Below, in pieces: positions 34,522 through 46,411 of a stretch of 64,000 nt of DNA; within the stretch, counting starts at the first letter, position 1; each line of letters starts with the position of its first letter. Both the position numbers and the translations under genes were made by a program. Source of the DNA: Aurifilum marmelostoma. Taxonomy: Eukaryota; Ascomycota; Sordariomycetes; Diaporthales; Cryphonectriaceae. The stretch is taken from the NCBI GenBank assembly GCA_027559495.1, contig JAMXSV010000024.1, positions 1,984,001 through 2,048,000 of the forward strand, in the 5' to 3' direction. A model generated the notes under the pieces. It did not search any database. It worked only from the letters and a program-made list of their open reading frames with translations, and was not told the DNA's origin.

Positions 34522-35515
34522 CTTGAGATAGGACGTGTCGTATTCTGATATGTTTCGTAGGAGAGGTAGACCCGTCAAGTTGAGCGCTCGGTCGACAGAA
34601 TTGGTCGTTGGAATCGGTTGGAAAGATGGATATCGAAGACCTTGATAGGTTGACATGGCGAACTCAGCAATCGTTTCGTGCGATGAAGGAGAAGCAGGCA
34701 TACGTACAGGTGTAACAAAATCTCGCACGGCCCTCGACACTCGAGGATTATTCGGAGGAGATGCAGAGCCCTCCTTGAGAAGGGCCTGGAATTTCACAAT
34801 TGCCAGGGTTGTAGAAACAAACCTGGAAGGGAAGCGACGAAGCAGCCACTTTGAACTGTCACTTGCCACACGTGAGTCACTGGCCCTGCTTCCCTTTATA
34901 TCTTTCAATCCACTTCCCGTGAACAATTTGTTAGCACCTCAATGACCGCTCCATGACGGAAGGAGGTTTGTTCACTGCAAAACGAGGAAGAGACAAGGCC
35001 AGAGACAGATGACTGGCCCGACACAATAGCCCTAAGCTCACTGCTACAACAGATTCGTGGAGGCAGTGATTGGCCTCTCCTTCGAAAAGAATTGTTGATA
35101 TCAAGGGCAGGCAAATAGCCAATAATGAGAATAGCTAAGGGGGAAAAGATGGGGGGGGGGGGCTCTTACTGCACTGCGCAAGTTGACAGAAGTATCATCT
35201 ACATGGAGGTCTATCAGAAATCCGAAAGCATCATCGCCAGGTCCAGGGCAGTCTAAGCATTGACTTGCAAGTTTTCATTAGGGTATCTCTATTTCTCATG
35301 ATCCACATAGCCAGGACCAAGGAAACCAAATACATGAACCTTTTGGCTATGTTCAATCCCGTGAGGTTTTCTCACACGGACTCAAGGTCCGACTCCTCCT
35401 ACCAGGTCTGTCTATTGACCTAGTACTGACAGCACTTTCATCGTGGTGAGGGGTCACATCCCAGGTCGAAATTCTGATGACCCCTATAACACCACCCCTG
35501 GGAGATCAGGAGAGA
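34522..35515. other. Intergenic region
   Basis: Upstream of the GPI protein gene and downstream of ALG9. No gene supported. A 12-G run lies near 35151-35162. Confidence 0.55.
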
Positions 35516-37540
35516 TCATGCATCACCAGCAGACAAGACGGGTGCCCGCTGCTGAAGCAGGCAATGCTGTCCCCATTTCCGCTGGTACATTTCAGGAATG
35601 AAGCTCCAGGCAGGAACATAAATCATCCTGGGAATGAGGCCTGTGTTTGCTGCGTCAAGGAAGGGAAGGCACTTGACTACCTCCCAATTCTCTGTGTCAG
35701 CAACGTAGTCAGGCTCATTGGGAGGCAGAGTCAGGCCCTTCTCGGTGTTCAGAGGGTACTGGGTGTCCACCAGGAAATTGCAGTGACCAATATCTGTGTA
35801 CTTTCCCATGTCCTCCTCATTGCGGTCATTCATTCCCTCGGGTATCAACCACGTCCCCAAGAAGCCGGATTCGTCCGAGCGAGCTGGGAATTCTCCAGGG
35901 AGAAGGCCACGGAACTCTGAGCGGATGAATTTGGCCTTCATCCCACGAGGGAGGAAGAAAGAGGTAGGAAATCGATACCATTCCTTCCCATAGCAGACAA
36001 AGTCGCCAGGCTCCCCAACTTCGCCAATCTCCCCATCGCGAATTCCTGCGCCGAGAGGCTCATAAAGAGATAACGGAGCGCCGTAAGCCGTGTACACCCC
36101 AATGATGCGGAGCAACGTCACAGAGACGATGAGGAGGAATGGCACCACCACAAACCCAAGGAGCCTGACCTTGGCGGGGATCTTCCCGATCACGGTTCTC
36201 CGGCTGACATGACCGAGGAATGTGAGGAGGATGTGAGCCGAAACCGCAGCATTGAGAGCCAGGAAAGGGTACGCTGGGTACATGAAACGCTCCTCCTTGT
36301 GTGGCTGCAAAGTAAAAAGACCAAACCAGATGTAGAAGGGCGAGAGGAAGACGACCGTTCGCAGACCGGACGAGAAGCCACGGCCGGAGGGGGCGAATAT
36401 CTTTTGTAGAGAGAACAGCGGCAGAGCCACGAGAGACAGGAGAAACCAGAGGTTGAAGTTGAGCGTAAGGTTCTTGAAATAAAACGTCCATGGCTCCGTG
36501 CCGTAGAGGTTGGGCCCACCGCCCTTCGAGAGCACGTTGTAGTCGATGATGTTCCATGCTACGATGATGCCCGGCTTCCTGTAGAAGTAAGAATTGACAA
36601 GAGAGTCGCCGGCCTGTTTTGTGATCAGTATTTCCTCAGCCAGGCGTGAGAACAGGGGGGTATGACGAACCAGGATGAGTAACGCGAGACCACCGCCCTG
36701 GAAAATCCGCTTGATTGCGAAGGAGAAGCGTTCCGAGTTCCGCAGGCTCATGGCTACGAACAGCGCCTCTTCGAGCAGGAATGGAGCGCACAGGAACATG
36801 GCGAAAGGCCAGCCGATGATACCGCCAGCAGCGAACCATGCGATTCCAGCCGCAGTTCGCGGGGCTCCCGTCCAGGTCATGAAGGCTGCAGCCCCGAGCA
36901 TACCCGTGTACATGGTGAAGCTTGAAGGGACGTAGGCGGTGCTGGCGTGGAAGTTGCCAGCGCTGAAGACCGTGGCCAGGACGAAAAAGGCACCGATTCG
37001 AGGGTGAATGGTAAGGGTGATGACACGGTAGAGTATGGTCTGACACAGGGCGCAGACGGCAGCCAGAACATAGCGGACGAAGTAGAACTCTCCAAGCTAT
37101 TTGCCACATGTCAGTATTCCATCAGAGACGGCCATTCTGGATCCTAGGTGTTCATGCCTTCGTAGACTGTGGTGATATGCGGCGGATAACACTCAGTATT
37201 GTATGGGGAACAATGTACAGCCAGTCTCTGATGCCATATTCTGGGGACCACTCCCAGGTCTGCAGTCCATAGCCGTGGGACAGGTAGTGAGTTGGCTCCC
37301 AAAAGTTGAAAGTCTCGTCACAGTCCTGAATAGGATTGAACAGAGCTGCAAACAAGGCAGCAGCAAGGAAGATGGCAAGCGCGTAGATGGGTGGAATAAC
37401 AAAGAGGCTTGGGGGTCTGATTGGAATCAGATTAGCTCTCATCCTGTCTCATCTGGTGTTCTGGGTCAACAAACTCACCTCCTCATCGCATGCGCAGCCT
37501 CTGGGTGTACATATTGCCGCTCTGGACCTGCAGGAGCCAT
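35516..37540 (-). CDS. ALG9: Dolichol-phosphate-mannose alpha-1,2-mannosyltransferase ALG9 (GT22)
   Basis: ER-membrane enzyme adding the seventh and ninth mannoses to the lipid-linked N-glycan precursor. Exons 37540-37479, 37416-37158, 37096-35516, 633 aa. The lumenal-loop signature NPIQDCDETFNFWEPTHYL and GYGLQTWEWSPEYGIRDWL are diagnostic, as is QPHKEERFMYPAYPFLALN, with many membrane helices between. Intron 1 is GT..AG. At exon 2/3 only a GC donor (AAG|GCATGA at 37157) gives the right phase, reading TK|LGEFYFVRYVL with branch CTGAC and acceptor ATAG. It is divergent from NAF1. A 6-base run at 36655-36660 is in frame. Confidence 0.95.
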
Positions 37541-38141
37541 GGTGGCGTAAATCCAGGGTGTTGCCGTCGCAGATTGATCAATGGGGTAGATGAATGTTGC
37601 CAAGCACAAGATCAAAGATTATTTGACGACGCGTACACAAATAATTTTGTGATACTCTGTCGCCTTGTAGCTCAATGACAGGCTGGGTGCTGTTGACCAG
37701 ACTGGGGAAGGTCTTAGCTGCCTGCTGCCACTGTTGGGGAAAAAGTGTCCACTGAAGCGATCCCTGTCAGTCAACGTCACTGGTCCCCTGCTGCTGCAGC
37801 AAACAAGATCTTATCGATACCAAGTGACCCAGAAAAAAGTTCGGCAAACCCATCTTTTCCAGACCTCTTTTCACCAGTCCAGCCATCTTCTACCTTTTTG
37901 TCATTCCACGCCTGTAAGAGTCCTTGCCTCTGAGCAAGGAATATTTTTTCGGGATACTATATCCTCAGACTGGGTAGCTGAGTGTCTTTCTCATCATCAC
38001 TTTCTGCAGACCCAGACGAACCCCCACCACATCTCTGAAGAGTGGACTTCTTCAATCCTTGGATACACACATCCTGACGCTGGACTCGAACAACACCCTT
38101 TCTAGATTTATGCAAAGCTCTCCTCGTGGACAGCCTACGTC
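37541..38141. promoter_or_regulatory. Divergent promoter region, ALG9 / NAF1
   Basis: 601 bp between start codons of two housekeeping genes; a likely bidirectional promoter. T/C-rich before NAF1. No discrete motif identified with confidence. Confidence 0.5.
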
Positions 38142-40172
38142 ATGAACTCGAACCTGCCCATTCCTGGCCTCGGTCAGCTGGAATCCGATAATACCCCTCT
38201 ATCCTCAAACCCCATAAACAAGAGTGGCAGCACCCCCGCGACCGCCGACGATGTGGCAGACACCGGCATGACCGACGGACGCAAATGCAGCGTGGCACCA
38301 GGCAAGAACACAGAGACCACCGGACAGGCGTCAACAGCCGGCACAGAGTCACAAGGACTGCAGACTTCGACCCAAATGCAACATAGCAATATGATGGTCG
38401 ACGAGGGCCACGCTGAGGACGTGCATATGCAGGATCAGCAGAGCCATGATACCCATCAGACATTAACCAGTGTCTCCATGGCTCCGTCGGGTCCGCAAGA
38501 CAGTGCTATTGCAAGCTCCGAGGAGGCTCAGGCACAGCAGGGAGTCGCTGGAGCCTCGCCGCCTGCGTCGCCGCGTGTCACAGATGCGCTGGAAGCTGCA
38601 CTTGATGGGCTTCTTGGGCCTGCAGTCCAAGCCGGTGCGCATATCCCAGTGACGATAGATGCCAATCAGGCTGGCGAGCAGGGCTCAGAACCCGCAGCTC
38701 GTGAAACCTCCGACCTCCCACCCCCATCCGGTAACCCACCTGCCGAGGGCACGACCGACGAGCACCCTGAGTGGGAGGTCGACTCCTCGCCGTACGAATC
38801 TTCAAGCTCCGACAGCTCTGATAGCTCCGATGACGATGACTCAGACGTGGAGGAGTCAAAATTGGGCATCGAGGAGACAGCACGGTTGTTGATGATGGCA
38901 GACGGTGGCAGCGATGATGAGATGGATGGTGCGCGGGCTGCGAAGCAGGCTGCGGGTGTGCGCACTAAGAATGAGCAACCCGACGAGCCTGAGCCAATGC
39001 CGGACATCAAGATTGAGGCAGATGAGGTCATCATGCCACTTGGACTCGTGCGACACGTCGTTGAAGGCACACAGATTGTCATTGAAGCTCTTCAGAACGG
39101 CACCGCCAGCCCCGTTCTTGACCGTGGTACTCCCTTGTGCAAGGAGGATCGGACCCTCCTCGGCATTGTTCACGACACCATCGCGACCGTTCACAAGCCC
39201 ATGTATATCCTCAAATTTAAGAGCGAGGAGGAGGTCAGGGCCGCCGGGCTGGAGAGGGGCGCGCAGATCTGGTACCCCAAGTCACTCGCAAACCTGGTGT
39301 TTCCCTCACAACTTAGGCAAGAGAAAGGATCCGATGCCAGCAACCTGCACGACGAAGAGGTTGGTCCGGACGAGGTGGAGTACTCGGATGACGAGCAGGA
39401 GCAGGCTCATAAACGGGAGAAGAAGAACCGCAAGCGAGGCAAAGGCAAGTCCAACAACAATAAGGGCGACGACCATGACGGGCGCACCGCCAATACAAAC
39501 GGAGACGGCAATCTCAGGTACGATGAGGACGACGACGGTCCCTACAAGCCCTTGCCACGACCAGCCAACTTCGGAATGGGCCTGCCTCCTCCACCACCCC
39601 CAGGAGTGTCGGCTTTCCCAGCCACACACGGCGGCCGTGGTGGCCAACATCAGGGTCGGCGTGGGGATTCCCGCGGCCGCGGTGGCCGAGGGAGAGGCTT
39701 CGGCGGACGAGGCCGCGGGTCTCATGGGCACAACGGCGGTCATCAGTCGGTCCCGCAGCCCCAGAACAACTACCAGCCACCTCCTCCCTTTGCGACGAAC
39801 CCACCTCCTGTGCCAGGCCAGTGGCCTTTCCCCATGCCACCTGTGCCTCCTCAGTTCGGCGGATCTGCGCCCTCTAACCCCAACACATCCAATGCAGGCT
39901 ATGCGATACCAAACTGGGGTGCCGCTGGCCAGTCTGCACCGTTTCCATTTCCTCCAGTGCCTCCCGTGCCGAACTGGCCCCACACAACAGCGCAGAGGCC
40001 GCCCCAGCAGGCCGGCTACTCACCACCAGCGGGAGGATATAGCATGCCCGTGCCATATCCTCCAAATGGGGCGGCGAACGCCTCAGCGGCGCCAAGTAGC
40101 TACCAGTATCCGCCCAACTACTATGGTGGCGGACAACCCCAGAATGGTCAGCCGCAGCAGCGTTGGGGTTAG
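38142..40172 (+). CDS. NAF1: NAF1-type H/ACA snoRNP assembly factor (676 aa)
   Basis: Nuclear chaperone that binds dyskerin/Cbf5 during assembly of H/ACA RNPs and is later replaced by Gar1. Single exon, ATG 38142. A long acidic, low-complexity N-terminus (DSSPYESSSSDSSDSSDDDD region) precedes the Gar1/Naf1 beta-barrel: EVIMPLGLVRHVVEGTQIVI, VLDRGTPLCKEDRTLLGIVH, KPMYILKFKSEEEVRAAG, then QIWYPKSLANLVF. A basic KKNRKRGKGKS patch, an RGG/GRG-rich region (about residues 500-530) and a Pro/Gln/Tyr-rich tail follow. Length and order agree with fungal Naf1. Confidence 0.92.
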   Translation: MNSNLPIPGLGQLESDNTPLSSNPINKSGSTPATADDVADTGMTDGRKCSVAPGKNTETTGQASTAGTESQGLQTSTQMQHSNMMVDEGHAEDVHMQDQQSHDTHQTLTSVSMAPSGPQDSAIASSEEAQAQQGVAGASPPASPRVTDALEAALDGLLGPAVQAGAHIPVTIDANQAGEQGSEPAARETSDLPPPSGNPPAEGTTDEHPEWEVDSSPYESSSSDSSDSSDDDDSDVEESKLGIEETARLLMMADGGSDDEMDGARAAKQAAGVRTKNEQPDEPEPMPDIKIEADEVIMPLGLVRHVVEGTQIVIEALQNGTASPVLDRGTPLCKEDRTLLGIVHDTIATVHKPMYILKFKSEEEVRAAGLERGAQIWYPKSLANLVFPSQLRQEKGSDASNLHDEEVGPDEVEYSDDEQEQAHKREKKNRKRGKGKSNNNKGDDHDGRTANTNGDGNLRYDEDDDGPYKPLPRPANFGMGLPPPPPPGVSAFPATHGGRGGQHQGRRGDSRGRGGRGRGFGGRGRGSHGHNGGHQSVPQPQNNYQPPPPFATNPPPVPGQWPFPMPPVPPQFGGSAPSNPNTSNAGYAIPNWGAAGQSAPFPFPPVPPVPNWPHTTAQRPPQQAGYSPPAGGYSMPVPYPPNGAANASAAPSSYQYPPNYYGGGQPQNGQPQQRWG

Positions 40173-43100
40173 GATGTCCAACGAGTGCTCGAGACCTTGA
40201 GGCTTGCTGCACGGAAGACGGATGGGTGCGAGTCAGTCCTGTATGACCTGGGCGATGATGATGGCGACGACCAAGATCGACGAGCTTATTAGGGTGATGA
40301 GGTGCCGATCTCCTTCTCCCTGCGCACTCGCCAGGGGGGGAGAGTTGGCACGCCCTGAACGTACCCTTTGGGTCCCGTGCGGTGGGACAAACCATACACG
40401 GATGCCTCAAAAGGGGAGTCAGCTGAGCCAGTCACAGCCGGATGAACAGCCATCAGTCATACTGTGAAATCGTGATGGGGAATATCATCCCGCAGAAATG
40501 TCACATAGACCATCGCCACACGGCACATAGCATCCATGAAGTAGTCCCGATTTACCTCAAAGGGAAGGCAACACATTCCGACGAATCAATATTTCTCGTG
40601 ATACCTACTACCTATCGGGTTCAGGGCTATAGTCCATTGAATGCAGTGACTGGTAATTACTCAGGCGCCACTAAGACCTAGCCTCACGCCCCGAAACATT
40701 TTTGCTAGGACAGCGCACGGGCAGGTTGATCGACTGCAAAACCGCCACGAGGGCCCCGGGTTATTAGCTCTGTTCATCTTGAGCCGTGAGATGTGATACA
40801 CAGCAACACTCGGCAGCAAGACAGTATCGAAACCTCTGCGGGTCGCGCGAGCAGCCTTTGTCCGTAGACGATGTGACAGGATCGCCGCACCTCATCGCGT
40901 CATGATCTGAAGGCAAATGGCGCATCTCCCCAAGATAAAGGACAAGAAAATATCGCATCGCAATTTTAATCCGCTTCGACGGACGCTCATCACCTCCGCT
41001 CAAAGAGATGATGATCTGAGCCCGATGAGGTCGTCGGTCGGGGGGTTTAGAGCCACGAGGGAAAAAGCTCCATTAAGCTTTAGTACTATAGTATTATGGT
41101 TCCACCGACCTGGTGGCCCCCCCCCCCCATTCCCTCCCTCTCTCCCTCTCTCTGTCCCTGTTCGGCTGCTCCCCGTCAGCTCGTCCCCTGCGGTGCAGCG
41201 TGGCCAGCTGATAAGGATCGTCGTTGAGCTGCATTGCTTGCTGTGGGGGCCGGGACGCCGGAAACCGAACGTGCTCAGCACCTCAGCGGGGTGGCCTTGA
41301 TTAATTTTGAGAGAGAAGATGGAGAGAAGAGAGAGGAGAGAGCACAGAATAGCCCGTGCACACTGCCACCCAGGCCAGAAGTCGGTCGAAAACAAGACGT
41401 ACGCTAGTCATGAGCAAGCCGGAGGGTCTGTACAGACTGTACTATGTGGTACAAGTAAGTATTGCTGCTTGAGGCTGACAGGGACAGACAGCGCAATGAA
41501 ACGAGGCTTGTCTTCCCAACCTCCCCTTGGATTACCCTTTTTCTTTTTCTACCTTCTCCCTCTTTTCTTCACTCCTTCGACCACTTGTTGCGTTTGTGTT
41601 CTCTGCTGGATTGAATTAAATTTGGCGATCCATCACAGATTACAGATTCGATCTGACCGAGGCTGTCCCGTTGGGCCTCACAAGGGCCCTGCATAAGTAC
41701 TAGCTGATGACCATTGGGGGGCAAGAGAGGACTAACTAGAAGACCCGATGGAGGGAGAACCCGTCATACTCTCTCTCTCTACCTACCAAGCGACCACACA
41801 TGCAGGAATATTGACCACCTGGAGGGAGCTGGGAGGGTCTTGTCATCTTCCAAATCCAACAAGAGGGATGACCTCGACGATCCTTGGCGGCCAAAATGTC
41901 CCCCCCTTTGTGCTACCATACTATCATGGTATTGTATATTGTGATCAGACGAACACGGCAGGGATCAGCCTGGAGTAAGAAAACAGAAGAGGAAGACCAG
42001 AGAAGGAGGAGACGGGGGGAAAAAAAAAAGAAGGGTTTCCAAAAATGACCCCTGGCCTGTCCCATCTCGCTTAGCTCCACGCGATGGGACCATCCGTCCG
42101 ACTGACCAATGACGGGGGACCTGTGCCTGAAGAGTCGCATGGGCCGTGGACTGTTTCAAGTGGAGACATATCATAGTAGCAGCTGGAGCTCGGACCAAAT
42201 CTAGGAAACAATGTCTCACGCGGGTCCATGTCCGCCTGTTCTTTCTGCTGGTTCCTTTACTTTTTCTCTCCCCCCCTCTCCTCCGAATGTTTTGCTGCTG
42301 CTACGCTATGGGCAGTGAGTCTCCACCTGGTCTACCACGAGATGGCCAGGCCACCACCCTGGACTCGCCTTTTGCCTTCCCTGTCGCTATTATCGTCCAT
42401 CTTACCGGCATGACATGGCATTGCATGACATGACATTGCATGGTACTCTGGCAGGTCAGCCTTGCGGTATACCAAATACCACTGGGATCGGGAGACGAAT
42501 TATCTAGCGCCTGCATGTTCCACCATCTTCCTTTTTCCTTCAGTCTGTATACTCTAAGACTGAGACCGAGACGGGGGAAACAAGACCTCCGTGGTCTAAG
42601 GCCGTTGGCGCCCTTTTCGTACATAGTGTGCTGGGGTTAGCTGGACGGCCCCGCTTTGGCCAGTGGAAAGACATCCCTGAAAAGATATCACAGTAGATGG
42701 TTTTTTTTCCCCTTCTTCCCAATTCTTCCTATGACCAACAACATTTTAGACAGAGGGCCTCCCAAAGTCCCCTCCCCCCCTCCCCGGCACCTGGACCTCG
42801 ACCCTGGTCCGTTGGTCCAGTGTTTTCGCTCCCCAGTGAATCCCGCTGTGATGAAAAGACAGTAGTAAAGTCAGTCAGTTGTCAGCCAGCACTCGTGGGA
42901 CCACACCACCCTCATCTCACTCTTGAAGCTTACTGCAGCACACCTGCATTCTTCACACTGCACCTCTGCAAGGGCCCCCTGCCCTTTCACAACCCCATCC
43001 CGACCATCTGTTTAGCTGAGCGGATTCTGACATTGGGTCCTGGGCGGGTCTTGCTCTCACTCTGTCGCTGGTACCTACCTCTCTCTGTCTTACAGTTTAT

Positions 43101-44308
43101 CAATACTATAGTACCATAGTGTTGCTGCGCGGTGTGTACACAGTAACCACGCAGACCCAAGGACCCCCCCCCCCCTTTCCAAAGGTGCTGGTGTATTACC
43201 GTAATAGGTATTATTGTAGTAGTGGGTGTAACTCCATCTCCCAGGCATACTACCAAGTATGCTTATGGCTCTCGCAGATGGTACGTACCATAGCGTACGT
43301 TGGTACACAGACCCCAGGCACCACGGGGCACAGCCTCTCAAGTGCTGATCTATCAGATCCTCCCAACGCCATCCCATGTGGTCCTTCCTGTCCACTACTT
43401 CCTTCCCGTCCCTCTTTTTGGAACCCACCCCCGTTCTTTCTCGCCTCGTTGCGTACAGCCGACTGCGCCGTCGCTCTCACCGGCTTTTTTTTTTTTTTTT
43501 TTGTGGTGCTGCTTCTGCTGCTTCTGCTGCTGTCGCTGCTGCTGCTCCTCTGACCAGAGAGATCTCTCATGCAGGTTGGCATTGTAGCCTCTTCCTTCCC
43601 TTATTGCTGCTGTTCGTGCGTGCGTGAGCAGGGACACACTCATTTTCCCCCCACCTCTGTAGAGACAGAGCAGCCCTCCTTTCACCATCTCTCTCGCCTG
43701 TTGATTCTTTTTTTTTTTCCCTTCTTCTAATTTCTCCTGTATTATCGATAATACTGGCTTTCACGTCACGCACACACAGACGGACGCGCACGCAGCTACC
43801 CCAGCCGGCCTCGCTCGCCCTTTGCGACCTACCGTCTGCTTCGTCGCGCCTGCCACACGAGATAATTGTAATCGATCCCTTCCTTTTTGGTCCCCCCCCC
43901 GACCCCCAAACCAAGCTGCTCAACCCGTCAGGCGAGCCTTACGTCCTCTTCCTCTTCTTCCACTTCTTTTTTTGGGCCCGTTCAGCTCAAGTCTCGGCCT
44001 GTTCTCATACCCCAGGGCCTCTTTTTGTGTTTTTCGTTTTTGGAAGAATTACGCAACCTCTCTGCTTTGCGATCAGACAAGCAAGAGCCTAGGTTTGACG
44101 ACACTACGTGATCAAGCGGACGACATCAACGACGAGATCCAATGTGTCGTCGTCTAATCGTGATCCCATCTTCGTGTACGACATAGCTCTCATCATTCTG
44201 CCTTGTTCCCATCTGCCGGATTTTGGCACTTCATCTGTTCACCGGACCTGCAGACGGCGGAGCCAAGATCTGTTGTGAGGGTCGAGGATCTTTGTGTGGT
44301 CGGCCAAG
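40173..44308. other. 4.1-kb gene-free region upstream of the SH3 membrane protein
   Basis: No protein gene, tRNA or transposon that I can support. Its 3' half is pyrimidine-rich with CTG/CTT triplets (43500-43555), long T runs (43484-43502, 43707-43717) and C runs, like fungal leaders. Several short palindromes occur (for example around 41080-41095 and 43107-43125), and a 15-bp tandem duplication at 42408-42442. It could hold a long 5' leader or a non-coding transcript. Confidence 0.5.
42408..42442. repeat. 15-bp tandem repeat, 2.3 copies
   Basis: GCATGACATGGCATT is followed directly by GCATGACATGACATT and GCATG. Each unit contains overlapping CATG palindromes. Function unknown. Confidence 0.8.
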
Positions 44309-46411
44309 ATGCCTCAGAGACGCGGCCATGGCCATGCGAGGCCGCGGGATGGTGCTCTCGATGGTCCCCGAAACCAGCCCGTCATGAAACCCATCGTGGA
44401 GAAGAGGGGGGATCGTCACTGTCTACACCACCCTCACATCATCAGGCTTTCAGGGTGACTTGACCACATTGCCAGCGGGGGATGCAAGCTCCAAAGACGA
44501 GAAGGACACCACAACAACAACCGACGAGGCCGAAAAGACGAGAGATCCTAAGGGGATCGCAAAGGGCGTCGTCGATATCAGTTCGAGTACACAGCTGCCG
44601 TCAGCCATCAGCCTGACCACAAGCCTGGCCACGACAGAGTCAATTCTCAGTGAGCCACTCGTGGCACAACAAAGCACTACTATTGCGAGCACGACGCCGG
44701 CCGCAACAACGACGGCCTCTTCAACCTCGAACACGGCGGCCGCGGCCGCAGAAACGACAACAGCTGCTGCTTCTTCCAGCAAGTCCTCCTCGGGCTCTGA
44801 CGACGTCGCGACCAAGGCCGGCATTGCGCTGGGAGTCCTGGGTGGTCTTTTCGTGGTACTCGCCCTGGTGTACTGGATGATTGTGCGACGACGGAAGCAG
44901 CTCGAGGAGCAGCAGCGCAAGGCGGCTGATGACGAGAAGCTCGGCGGTTCAGATGATGGCGGTCCTGTCAGCGCCACCGCGGCACGGGCTCCTCAGCTCC
45001 CACCCCAGCGACCCATTACTGAGATGTTCATGGGCGAGCCGGGTCAGCCCAGCCAGCAGACCAACAGGTCGATGGCGATGGCTGCCGGCCCCATGGCGAA
45101 GCGTGCTCCCGGTACCAGCCCGTGGGAGCGCCCGGTGACCAGCGACAGCTCGAGTGACCAGGACCCCTTCGGCAGGAACGCGCAGGTGCTGGAGGAACCC
45201 AGTACGCCCAGAGAAGCCATGGGCCCAATGACACCTATCAGCGAAGCGAGCATGCTGGCTTCACCGGAGCGCAAGGTCGGCCTGGCCCCGGCGCCCCGCG
45301 TCTCTGCGCTCACGGCGAACACGGCCACCACCGGCAGAGTGTCCGCCATTACGATGGATAGTGCGACCGTGCCTCCACTCCTGACGAGCAATCTGCCCCG
45401 CTCGCCCCCCCCACTCTGCCGAGGTCTCACCCATCGAGTCTGCAGACGATGTTCCCGTGGGACAGGCCATCACATCCGAGGAGCCGACCCCCTTCGCCGA
45501 AGATGATGGCGCCTTCTTGTCTACTATGGAGCGTCAGCCTTCCGAGCGCAGGCAGTCTGTGCGCAAGGAGAATGTCCCGGCGCCCCTCGACCTGACGCTG
45601 CCTCCCAAGCTGTCGGCCGTGCCACCCAGCCCTGCGGGCACCGAGTTTAGTATCAACGAGCTCGAGCCGGGCCAGTCTCCCGTGGCATCTACCAGCGCAG
45701 CTGCGATCGCGGCAGCCGGCGGGCCTGCCAACTCAACAGTCCACCGCGTCCAGCTCGACTTCAAGCCAGGTCTGGACGACGAGATGGGCCTGCAGGCTGG
45801 CCAGCTCGTCCGGCTGCTCCACGAGTACGACGATGGATGGGTAAGTTCCTTTCTTGCTTTTCTTCGCTGCGGCGTCGTCTCAAAGCTAACCACCTCCCTG
45901 CCAGGCTCTCTGCATCCGCCTCGACCGCTCTGAACAAGGCGTCGTGCCGCGCACCTGTCTGTCAACGCGACCTGTCAAGCCTCGTACACCACCTCACGGG
46001 GGTGTCCCGAGAGGACCACCAGTCAACCCTCAAGGCAGACCCCGAGGCCCGTCCGTCAGCAGCCAGCGCAGCCAGCAAAGTCAGTACAGCCAGTACGGTC
46101 CCGGCCCGAACTTTCCCCCGGCTGGAAGACCCATGGGACCCCCGGGCTCCCAGCCCTACCCTCCTGGCGCTGCCGGACAACGTGGTCCAGGATATATGCG
46201 CCCCATGGGCCCTGGCGGCCGCCCCATGGCCCCAGGGTCTCGGCCACAGTCTCCTGGCGGGTCGGGTCAACGAACACAATCTCCCAGCGGCGCGGGCAGG
46301 AAACACAGCCCACCAGGACCCAGCAACATGCAACAGGAGTACCGACCCAGGCTTGATGACCGCTACCGGGAACCTGCTGCAGGAAACGCAGCGCCTGGGC
46401 AAGCCTACTGA
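44309..46411 (+). CDS. Single-pass membrane protein with C-terminal SH3 domain (Fus1-like), two apparent frameshifts
   Basis: Predicted plasma-membrane protein with a Ser/Thr-rich outer part and a cytoplasmic SH3 adaptor. ATG 44309; exons 44309-45840 and 45905-46411 (64-bp intron inside the SH3 domain). Short N-terminus (MPQRRGHGHARPRDG...), Ser/Thr/Ala-rich extracellular stretch, transmembrane helix (AGIALGVLGGLFVVLALVYW) with stop-transfer RRRKQLEEQQRK, a long disordered region, SH3 domain (HRVQLDFKPGLDDEMGLQAG, LVRLLHEYDDGW|ALCIRLDR, EQGVVPRTCLSTRP), then a Pro/Gly/Gln-rich tail. The frame slips at the 6-G run 44406-44411 (five expected, giving VEKRGIVTVYTTLTSSG) and the 8-C run 45405-45412 (seven expected, giving RSPPHSAEVSPIES). 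With both corrected it is 678 aa. Confidence 0.85.

Noticed and set aside
38905..40200. 431-residue plus-strand open frame in another frame of NAF1
   Set aside because: Arg/Ser/Thr/Pro-rich shadow; the frame starting at 38142 carries the conserved Naf1 core.
1597..45412. Programmed ribosomal frameshifting as explanation for the frame breaks
   Set aside because: Slips differ in sign, occur in G/C runs of varied context without conserved stimulators, and affect unrelated genes; one site lies at a splice junction.
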